This document shows, piece after piece, positions 7,937 through 14,303 of a DNA stretch of 17,262 nt. The position numbers and the translations under genes were made by a program. The DNA is from UMGS1052 sp045580005 (lineage in GTDB: Bacteria > Bacillota > Clostridia > Oscillospirales > CAG-382), in contig JAZNMZ010000092.1 of assembly GCA_045580005.1 (NCBI GenBank), positions 1-17,262 of the forward strand, given 5' to 3'. The notes under the pieces are model-generated. The model ran no database searches and was not told the DNA's origin. It saw nothing but the letters and a program-made list of their open reading frames with translations. The stretch's first letter is position 1; every line of letters begins with the position of its first letter.

Positions 7937-9151
7937 ATGACAAAAATACAGATGAAAACGCCTCTTGTCGAGATGGACGGAGACGAAATGACAAGAATTC
8001 TCTGGAAGATAATAAAAGACGAGCTTATACTCCCTTTTGTTGACCTCAAGAGCGAATACTACGACCTGGGACTTCCCGAGCGAGAAAAGACAAAAGATAA
8101 AATCACAATGGACGCCGCTCTTGCAGCCAAGAAATACGGCGTTTCGGTAAAATGCGCAACAATCACACCCAACAAGCAGAGAGTTGAGGAATACGGACTT
8201 TCCGAAATGTGGAAGAGCCCCAACGGCACAATAAGAGCAGTGCTTGATGGCACAGTTTTCCGCGCGCCGATTATCATTGACTCGATAAAGCCTGTTGTAA
8301 AAAACTGGGAAAAACCCATCACCATCGCCCGCCATGCATACGGCGATGTATATAAGGCAACAGAATACCGCGTTCCCACACAGGGCAAGGCAGAGCTTGT
8401 GTTTACAGGTGAGGACGGCACGACCTTCAGAGAAACAGTATACGACTTTGAGTGCGAGGGCGTGCTCCAGGCACAGTATAACAAGGACTCTTCAATCATA
8501 TCCTTTGCTCACTCGTGCTTCAGATACGCTATTGATACAAAGCAGGATCTGTGGTTCTCGACAAAGGACACAATCTCCAAGCAGTATGACCAGACCTTCA
8601 AGCTTATTTTTGAAGATATATACAACGAGTGCTACAAGGAGCAGTTCGAGGCTCTGGGAATCGAGTATTTCTACACCCTCATTGATGACGCTGTCGCAAG
8701 AGTTATCAGAAGCTGCGGCGGATATATATGGGCGTGCAAGAACTATGACGGCGATGTTATGAGTGATATGGTTTCAACAGCATTCGGCTCGCTTGCCATG
8801 ATGACCTCGGTGCTTGTGTCCCCCGACGGAAACTTTGAGTACGAGGCGGCGCATGGCACTGTTACAAGGCACTATTATAAATATCTCGCAGGAGAGCAGA
8901 CGAGCACAAACCCGATGGCAACTATCTTTGCCTGGTCGGGCGCTTTCAGAAAAAGAGGCGAGCTCGATGGGCTGCCTGAGCTTGTTTCTTATGCCGATAA
9001 GCTCGAGCAGGCGTGCCTTGACACTCTGAACGACGGCGTTATGACAAAGGACCTTGTGGGTCTTGTAAGCGAGGGCTACGCCGCGCGCGCCGTAAATTCA
9101 AAGGACTTTATCCTTGAGATCAGAGCAAGACTCGAAAAGCTTCTTGCATAA
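7937..9151 (+). CDS. icd: NADP-dependent isocitrate dehydrogenase, eukaryotic-like (subfamily II)
   Basis: This 404-residue enzyme oxidatively decarboxylates isocitrate to 2-oxoglutarate. It resembles the homodimeric eukaryotic IDH1/IDH2 type rather than E. coli Icd. Isocitrate-binding residues appear in KSPNGTIR (93-100) and R109. R132 and Y139 lie in ARHAYGDVY at the same numbers as human IDH1. The catalytic and metal-binding stretches are LIDDAVARV (248-256) and KNYDGDVMSD (268-277). HGTVTRHY (306-313) carries the Arg-His pair linked to NADP preference. The GGAGG ribosome binding site lies within the last codons of aconitase and the intergenic gap is 1 nt, so translation is probably coupled. 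It is the last gene of the operon and its stop codon merges into the terminator stem. Confidence 0.96.
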   Translation: MTKIQMKTPLVEMDGDEMTRILWKIIKDELILPFVDLKSEYYDLGLPEREKTKDKITMDAALAAKKYGVSVKCATITPNKQRVEEYGLSEMWKSPNGTIRAVLDGTVFRAPIIIDSIKPVVKNWEKPITIARHAYGDVYKATEYRVPTQGKAELVFTGEDGTTFRETVYDFECEGVLQAQYNKDSSIISFAHSCFRYAIDTKQDLWFSTKDTISKQYDQTFKLIFEDIYNECYKEQFEALGIEYFYTLIDDAVARVIRSCGGYIWACKNYDGDVMSDMVSTAFGSLAMMTSVLVSPDGNFEYEAAHGTVTRHYYKYLAGEQTSTNPMATIFAWSGAFRKRGELDGLPELVSYADKLEQACLDTLNDGVMTKDLVGLVSEGYAARAVNSKDFILEIRARLEKLLA

Positions 9152-9190
9152 AGAGAAACTCCCTCATACGAGGGAGTTTCTCTTTGTTTT
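9150..9190 (+). terminator. Intrinsic terminator after icd
   Basis: A perfect 16-bp stem AAAGAGAAACTCCCTC (9150-9165), a 4-nt loop ATAC and the complementary arm (9170-9185) are followed by TTTGTTTT. The first stem bases overlap the icd stop codon. It lies between convergent genes and may also stop transcription from the minus strand, but the T-run in that direction is only three bases, so its main direction is plus. Confidence 0.92.
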
Positions 9191-9192
9191 AT

Positions 9193-10098
9193 TCAGAGAT
9201 TTTCCTTGATTGTGGAGGTGTAAGCCGACAGGTCCTGGAGATTTGAGGGAACGATAATCTTTGTAGCCTGGCCGTCTGCCATTTCCTTGAGAGCCTCAAA
9301 GCTCTTGAGAGCGAGAACTTCCTTGGTAGCACCCGCCTCGTTGAGAAGCCTGATACCCTCGGCTGTCGCCTGCTGAACCTTGATGATAGCCTCAGCTCTA
9401 CCCTCAGCCTCGCGGATCTGAGCCTCCTTGTCTGCCTCTGCCTTGAGGATTGCCGCTTCCTTGTTTGCCTGAGCCTGGAGAATCATAGATTCTTTCTGGC
9501 CCTCTGCGATGAGGATTGCGGCTTTCTTTTCACCCTCAGCCTGAAGAACCTTTTCACGGCGTTCACGCTCGGCACGCATCTGCTTTTCCATTGCGTCCTG
9601 GATGTCCTTGGGAGGGATGATGTTCTTGAGCTCAACTCTGTTTATCTTGATACCCCACGGGTCTGTCGCTTCGTCGAGGATTGAGCGCATCTTTGTGTTG
9701 ATGATGTCGCGCGATGTGAGAGTGTTGTCAAGCTCGAGGTCGCCTATGATGTTACGCAGAGTTGTGGCTGTGAGATTCTCGATAGCTGCCATGGGATACT
9801 CAACTCCGTAGGTGTAGAGCTTGGGGTCGGCAACCTGATAGTACACAACAGTGTCTATCTGCATATGAACATTATCCTTTGTGATAACAGGCTGAGGCGG
9901 AAAGTCAGAAACCTGCTCCTTGAGCGACATAATCTTTGCGATTCTGTCAACAAAAGGAATAAGAAAATGCACGCCTGTCTTCCATGTTGCGTGGTAACCT
10001 CCGAGTCTTTCAACAACAAAGGATCTTGCCTGGGGAACAATCTTGATGTTTGAAATTACAAGTACAAATAAAATAACAATGATTATAATCGGAACCAT
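9193..10098 (-). CDS. SPFH/band 7 domain protein (stomatin/QmcA-like)
   Basis: This 301-residue protein begins with a single hydrophobic segment (residues 3-17), likely a membrane anchor. A band 7/SPFH domain follows (about 20-175), with IVPQARSFVVERLGGYHATW, GVHFLIPFVDRI, IDTVVYYQVADP and NIIGDLELDNTLTSRD. After it comes a long Ala/Glu/Lys-rich coiled coil (about 165-245, with repeats such as AEGEKKAAILIAEGQKE and EADKEAQIREAEGRAEA) that probably mediates ring oligomerisation. The order and length match bacterial QmcA/YbbK proteins, which form membrane assemblies linked to NfeD partners. NfeD is indeed the upstream neighbour, 28 nt away. The start at 10098 is supported by AGGAGG 6 nt upstream. 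A scaffold or protease-regulating role is inferred from the family. Confidence 0.95.
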   Translation of the reverse strand: MVPIIIIVILFVLVISNIKIVPQARSFVVERLGGYHATWKTGVHFLIPFVDRIAKIMSLKEQVSDFPPQPVITKDNVHMQIDTVVYYQVADPKLYTYGVEYPMAAIENLTATTLRNIIGDLELDNTLTSRDIINTKMRSILDEATDPWGIKINRVELKNIIPPKDIQDAMEKQMRAERERREKVLQAEGEKKAAILIAEGQKESMILQAQANKEAAILKAEADKEAQIREAEGRAEAIIKVQQATAEGIRLLNEAGATKEVLALKSFEALKEMADGQATKIIVPSNLQDLSAYTSTIKENL

Positions 10099-10126
10099 AA
10101 TAGCCTCCTGAAAAAATTAATTTGAG

Positions 10127-10750
10127 TTATTCAACAATAACAATGTTGCCGTCAACAGAGGAGATTTCAACAATGCTGCCTGCAGCGATAATTGCGTCAT
10201 CTTTTGACTTTGCAAAGTAGTATCTGCCCTCGCAGAGTACTTTGCCGCAGTTTTTGAAATTGTCTATTTCCTCCTCGACTCTTGCCTTTTTGCCGACAAG
10301 AGATGCGTCGGGAGCCGACTCGCTCTCGCAGGTACACACGAGCTTTACTCCGTCGAGCGAGAGAATCTTGATTTTTTCACCCGCAATTACTGTGCGGTTT
10401 GCGTCTGTCACAGCAGACCAGCTCTGAGAGCCCACCTTGGCTCTGCCGACGCCGCCCTCGGGGATGTCGACCTCAACGGTTGCCAGCTTTCCGATAAGGG
10501 CGTCAATATTTGTTTTTGCTCCTTTTGCGGCAAAGTGCCGCCTTACTTTCTTGTAGAAAAGGGCAAAGAGCAGTCCTGACACAATAAAGAAAACGGCAAT
10601 CTGTAAAAACAGATTTTCCACTCCCACAAGCTCGAGGAGTATACAAACAAGTGCCGATGGCATAAACCATATGGCAACAAGCCCTGCCGTTGCGCCCTCC
10701 GCGATAAGAGCAAGAATAAGTACGCTTACCCAGATTGCAAGATTTGTCAT
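10127..10750 (-). CDS. NfeD family membrane protein with two OB-like modules
   Basis: This 207-residue protein has hydrophobic segments spanning roughly residues 5-65 (two or three membrane helices), then a basic stretch (KKVRRHFAAKG) and a soluble C-terminal part. That part appears to contain two consecutive OB-like units, residues 85-141 and 151-207. Both begin with L[IV]GK.A.VE and share an IA.G..[IV].I.S.DG ending. Short NfeD proteins usually carry one such unit, so this looks like an internal duplication. NfeD proteins work with SPFH partners in membrane assemblies, matching the downstream gene. A GTG at 10759 overlaps the AGGAGG ribosome binding site. The ATG at 10750, 9 nt after that site, is the better start. 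The ribosome binding site overlaps the recX stop codon region. Confidence 0.88.
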   Translation of the reverse strand: MTNLAIWVSVLILALIAEGATAGLVAIWFMPSALVCILLELVGVENLFLQIAVFFIVSGLLFALFYKKVRRHFAAKGAKTNIDALIGKLATVEVDIPEGGVGRAKVGSQSWSAVTDANRTVIAGEKIKILSLDGVKLVCTCESESAPDASLVGKKARVEEEIDNFKNCGKVLCEGRYYFAKSKDDAIIAAGSIVEISSVDGNIVIVE

Positions 10751-10762
10751 AGGTTTCACCTC

Positions 10763-11416
10763 CTAAAAATTATCTTCGGAATCATAATCTCCAAAATCGT
10801 CTGAAAACAGGCTAAACACGCTGTTTATTTCGTCAAAATTGTAGCCATAGCGATAGAGCTTGTCAAAAAGCTTCTTTTTTTCCTCGCGCGAGCGCGGAAG
10901 TCTGCTCTTTGTTAGCTTTGCAAAGAGAGCCTTGAGATTTTCTTCAAAGTCAATCCGGGCTTCTTCGGTGACCTGCTGTGCAACATCCCGAGTATAGCCT
11001 TTTGCGATAAGCTCGGAAATTATTCTTCTCATACCATATAACTTGCTTCCGGCGAGAATTTCGCACCTGCGCAGTGCAGACTTTTTATCGCAGAGGTATC
11101 TGTTCTTTTTAAGAACGGCGAGAGCTTCACTGCAGGCGTCCTCGGAATACCCCTTGCTTTTTAGCTTGAAAGCAAGGTTTTTTTCACTCTTGTCCGAGAA
11201 GCCGAGCAGATACAGAGCGTATTTTATCGCGCCGTACTTTTCGGCAAAAAACTCGAGCTTTTCACATTCGTCCTGCGACAGGACAAAGGGGGGTGATATT
11301 TCGGCTGTGCCGAAAAGAGACTTGAAATCAGCCCTTGTCACCTTGTAAAAGCCCTCGTCGCAGCGGAGTGACATTTCGTTTCCCGAGTCGGATGAGGATA
11401 TATGTAATACTTCCAT
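10763..11416 (-). CDS. recX: Regulatory protein RecX
   Basis: RecX binds RecA and modulates (usually inhibits) filament growth and strand exchange. This 217-residue protein shows the three-helix RecX repeats: ALYLLGFSDKSEKNLAFKL with KGYSEDACSEALAVLKKNRY, then RRIISELIAKGYTRDVAQQV, and a C-terminal repeat ending KKKLFDKLYRYGYNFDEINS. An N-terminal extension of about 60 residues precedes the repeats, as is common in Firmicutes. The gene starts 3 nt after the recA stop codon. It lacks a good ribosome binding site of its own in the usual window (GAGGAA is about 16 nt upstream), so it is probably translated by coupling from recA, which would keep the regulator low relative to RecA. Confidence 0.93.
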   Translation of the reverse strand: MEVLHISSSDSGNEMSLRCDEGFYKVTRADFKSLFGTAEISPPFVLSQDECEKLEFFAEKYGAIKYALYLLGFSDKSEKNLAFKLKSKGYSEDACSEALAVLKKNRYLCDKKSALRRCEILAGSKLYGMRRIISELIAKGYTRDVAQQVTEEARIDFEENLKALFAKLTKSRLPRSREEKKKLFDKLYRYGYNFDEINSVFSLFSDDFGDYDSEDNF

Positions 11417-11419
11417 CTG

Positions 11420-12517
11420 TTATTCGTCAAATTCCTCTGTTATGACAATGCCGCCGTCGTCGCCCGACGAAACTGCGTCCTCAAGCATATCAAAGTTTAC
11501 ATTCTGAGCGGCAGTCTTTATCTTTTCTTCGATTTCAAGAGCAAGAGCGGGATTCTGCTCAAGATATTCTCTCACCTTGTCGCGTCCCTGTGCAATACGC
11601 TCCTCGTTGTAGTAGAACCACGAGCCGCTCTTTACGATAATGTCGAGCTGAACGCCGACATCTATAATTTCACTCATCTTTGAAATGCCCTTGCCGTAGA
11701 GCACATCAAACTCTGCGAGTCTGAAAGGAGGAGCAACCTTGTTCTTTACTACCTTACATTTTGTTCTGTTGCCGATAACCTCGGCACCCTGCTTGATGGG
11801 AAGACCCTTTCTGATGTCAATACGCACCGACGCATAGAACTTGAGGGCTCTGCCGCCTGTTGTTGTTTCGGGATTTCCATAGATAACGCCGATCTTCTCG
11901 CGCAGCTGATTTATAAAGATAACGATACAGTTGGACTTTGCAACAGCGCCTGAGAGCTTGCGGAGCGCCTGTGACATGAGTCTTGCGTGCTGACCGACAT
12001 GGCTCTCGCCCATGTCGCCTTCAATTTCTGCTTTGGGTACAAGAGCAGCAACAGAGTCTACAACGATGATGTCGATAGCGCCTGAGCGCACGAGCGCCTC
12101 TGTAATCTCAAGAGCCTGCTCGCCGCAGTCTGGCTGAGAAACGAGAAGATTGTCAATATTAACACCGAGAGCCTTTGCATATATCGGGTCGAGCGCGTGC
12201 TCTGCGTCGATAAACGCCGCCTCTCCGCCGAGCTTCTGCACCTCTGCAACAGCATGGAGTGCGAGAGTTGTTTTACCCGAGGATTCCGGGCCGTAGATTT
12301 CGATGATTCTTCCTCTCGGGAAGCCGCCTATACCGAGTGCAAGGTCGAGCGTGAGCGAGCCTGTGGGAACTGCGCTTACATTCATAGCTGCGTTCTCACC
12401 GAGCTTCATAATCGAGCCCTTGCCGTAGTCCTTTTCAATCTTTGCGATAGTGGTGGCAAGAGCCGCCTTTTTGTCGTCCATTACGAGTTCTGTCTTCTTT
12501 GTCTTCTTTTCTGCCAT
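11420..12517 (-). CDS. recA: Recombinase RecA
   Basis: This 365-residue RecA is of standard length. It has Walker A GPESSGKT (76-83), Walker B IVVDS (about 150-154), and the DNA-binding loop L2 region around FINQLREKIGVIYGNPETTT with GGRALKFYASVR. It ends in an acidic tail containing EEFDE. RecA forms ATP-dependent filaments on single-stranded DNA for homologous recombination and for triggering LexA cleavage. The start at 12517 has GGAGG 9 nt upstream. It lies 67 nt downstream of dnaX and directly before recX. No clear Gram-positive LexA box (GAAC-N4-GTTC) is visible in the 67-nt gap, so any SOS control would have to come from further upstream or a divergent motif. Confidence 0.99.
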   Translation of the reverse strand: MAEKKTKKTELVMDDKKAALATTIAKIEKDYGKGSIMKLGENAAMNVSAVPTGSLTLDLALGIGGFPRGRIIEIYGPESSGKTTLALHAVAEVQKLGGEAAFIDAEHALDPIYAKALGVNIDNLLVSQPDCGEQALEITEALVRSGAIDIIVVDSVAALVPKAEIEGDMGESHVGQHARLMSQALRKLSGAVAKSNCIVIFINQLREKIGVIYGNPETTTGGRALKFYASVRIDIRKGLPIKQGAEVIGNRTKCKVVKNKVAPPFRLAEFDVLYGKGISKMSEIIDVGVQLDIIVKSGSWFYYNEERIAQGRDKVREYLEQNPALALEIEEKIKTAAQNVNFDMLEDAVSSGDDGGIVITEEFDE

Positions 12518-12549
12518 TTTATCTATCCTCCATAATTTGTCTTATCTAT

Positions 12550-12555
12550 ATTATA
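12550..12555 (-). promoter_or_regulatory. Candidate -10 element upstream of recA
   Basis: A perfect TATAAT lies on the minus strand 33 nt before the recA start. No convincing -35 is present at a 16-18 nt spacing (2/6 at best) and there is no TG extension. A recA-specific promoter is therefore only possible; recA may also be read through from dnaX. A short (CA)n run separates the two regions. Confidence 0.35.
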
Positions 12556-12584
12556 TCGGTGTGTGTGTACGATATTCGGGACAG

Positions 12585-14237
12585 TCAGTCTGTCAGCGAT
12601 GATAAGTCTGGGAGCTTTGTCTGGGTGTCGGATTTTTTGTAAATGTATTTTGTGCTGTAGTTTTTGCCTGTAAGCTCGCTGAGTGCCTTTTTCACAATAC
12701 CGTCCTTGTCGTCCCTGCCAAGTATTGTGGGGGCGATCGGATTTGCAAGCTCTATTTCGGCAAGTCCGTCCGAGAGATATACCATCGCGCCGTCGAGCAT
12801 TGACGCTGTCATTTTGTCAAGCCTTTCGCATATTTCAATAAACTCGGCAAAGTCGGACAACTGCTTGCGCGGGCTGTCGGCAGCCGCTTCGGGAGCTTTC
12901 GCTGCTGCCGATCTTGGTGTAAGAGGACGGGGTGCCAGCGGCTTTGGAGCTACAGGCTTTGGTACAGGTGTTTCATACGGACCGTCAAAGGGCATATCCT
13001 GTGGTATTTCCGGCGGAGTTTCCGCAGGAATCTTCACGGGTTTTTCTTTTTTTACATCTGCAGACGCATTTGTCGCGCTTGCAGGGATACCCTGCGAGAG
13101 CTTTGTTTCAAGGTCTGCAATTCTCGAAAGCAGTGAGCCGATATCCGTCTGGAGTCTTGGCTCACTCATGCGGATAACCGCGTTCTCAAGCAGCGCCCTG
13201 CGAGAGAAAGTCGAGCGCGAGAGCTTGTTCTGAGTTTCCTCGCATATATCCGAGCAGAGCATGATTCTCTCCTGTGAAAGAGATTTTGCAAGCTCTTCCA
13301 GCCTGTCAATTTCTGCCTGAGTCGAGTCGATGAGCTTTTCGGGGTTTTTGGTATATTTTATGATAAGTATATCCCGTAGAGTTTCTGACATTTCCGAGCA
13401 GAGGACGCCCAGGTCCTTGCTGTTGTCGTAGGCTGTTGATATGATGCCGAGAGCCTCTTCGGTGTTGTCGCTCGCTATTGCCGAAATAAGAGAGATAACC
13501 ACCTCGCGGCCCACAACTCCGAGCCTTTCGGAGGCTATGTCCTCGTTTATCTCCGACTCTGCTCCGTAGAAAAGCTCGAGCATAGACAGCGCGTCACGCA
13601 TTGCGCCTGCAGCGAGCTTTGCAATAAGCAAAAGCGCCGGGTCGGTTATCTTAATCCCCTCGCTGTCCGAGATAAATCTCAGCCTTTCGGCAATCTTCTC
13701 GGGTGTTATTCTATGAAAATCAAATCGCTTGCAACGAGATAGAATTGTTGCGGGAATCTTCTGCAGCTCTGTTGTCGCAAGTATGAACATAGCGTGTGCG
13801 GGCGGCTCCTCGAGAGTCTTGAGAAGAGCGTTGAACGCACCCTGAGAGAGCATATGCACCTCGTCTATGATATATACGCGGCGTTTCATCTCGCTCGGAG
13901 GATACACGACGGTATCTCTGAGCTCTCTTATGTTGTCAACACCGTTGAAGCTTGCCGCGTCAATTTCGTATATGTCAAGCGTGTTTTCTGCCGCTATACA
14001 CTGAGGACACTTCCCGCAGGGGTTGCCGTCGGTTGTATCCGAGCAGCTGACAGCTTTTGCAAGAATTTTTGCACAGGTGGTCTTGCCTGTGCCGCGCGAG
14101 CCGCAAAAAAGATACGCGTGCGATACGGTGCCCGACATTATTTCGTTTTTTAGTACGCTTGTTATATGCTCCTGACCGATGACATCCGAAAAACTGTCGG
14201 GACGCCACTTGCGGTAGAGCGCTTTGTATCCAGCCAT
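12585..14237 (-). CDS. dnaX: DNA polymerase III subunits gamma and tau
   Basis: DnaX is the clamp-loader ATPase that opens and places the beta sliding clamp. The 550-residue protein starts MAGYKALYRKWRPDSFSDVI. It has Walker A GSRGTGKTT (46-54), zinc-finger cysteines C65, C74, C77 and C80, the DEVH box (125-128) and the SRC sensor (167-169). A Pro/Ala-rich linker (about 390-455, with runs such as PKPVAPKPLAPRPLTPRS) leads to a tau-like C-terminal domain. The chosen ATG at 14237 has GGAG 6 nt upstream; a TTG at 14249 would overlap that site. An A7 tract in the linker region could allow a shorter gamma form. The gene lies 66 nt after polA on the same strand. Confidence 0.97.
   Translation of the reverse strand: MAGYKALYRKWRPDSFSDVIGQEHITSVLKNEIMSGTVSHAYLFCGSRGTGKTTCAKILAKAVSCSDTTDGNPCGKCPQCIAAENTLDIYEIDAASFNGVDNIRELRDTVVYPPSEMKRRVYIIDEVHMLSQGAFNALLKTLEEPPAHAMFILATTELQKIPATILSRCKRFDFHRITPEKIAERLRFISDSEGIKITDPALLLIAKLAAGAMRDALSMLELFYGAESEINEDIASERLGVVGREVVISLISAIASDNTEEALGIISTAYDNSKDLGVLCSEMSETLRDILIIKYTKNPEKLIDSTQAEIDRLEELAKSLSQERIMLCSDICEETQNKLSRSTFSRRALLENAVIRMSEPRLQTDIGSLLSRIADLETKLSQGIPASATNASADVKKEKPVKIPAETPPEIPQDMPFDGPYETPVPKPVAPKPLAPRPLTPRSAAAKAPEAAADSPRKQLSDFAEFIEICERLDKMTASMLDGAMVYLSDGLAEIELANPIAPTILGRDDKDGIVKKALSELTGKNYSTKYIYKKSDTQTKLPDLSSLTD
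12985..13053 (-). other. Possible programmed frameshift or slippage site in dnaX
   Basis: The minus strand reads GTA AAA AAA GAA in the dnaX frame, giving an A AAA AAA slippery heptamer (13053-13047). A -1 shift after codon 397 would add 20 codons and end at TGA (12987-12985), giving a product of about 417 residues, close to the length of E. coli gamma. A hairpin with a GCGGA/TCCGC stem and an outer TTCC/GGAA pairing lies at 13030-13008, 16 nt downstream. That is further than the usual stimulatory distance. Slippage by RNA polymerase on A7 is another route. This is suggestive only. Confidence 0.4.
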
Positions 14238-14303
14238 TTTATTCTCCAAATTCTTATTTTGATGGGAACAGCCTTGCGAGACTTTTTTGCGATGGTGTTT
14301 CGA

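Noticed and set aside
12518..12584. A LexA/SOS box before recA (CGAATATCGTAC region)
   Set aside because: It resembles only half of the Gram-positive consensus. The second half-site GTTC is missing at the right spacing.
12664..13233. A 189-codon plus-strand open frame inside dnaX
   Set aside because: It is antisense to the dnaX linker and tau region. Its Ser/Gly/Ala-rich sequence is a by-product of the Pro/Ala-rich linker codons.
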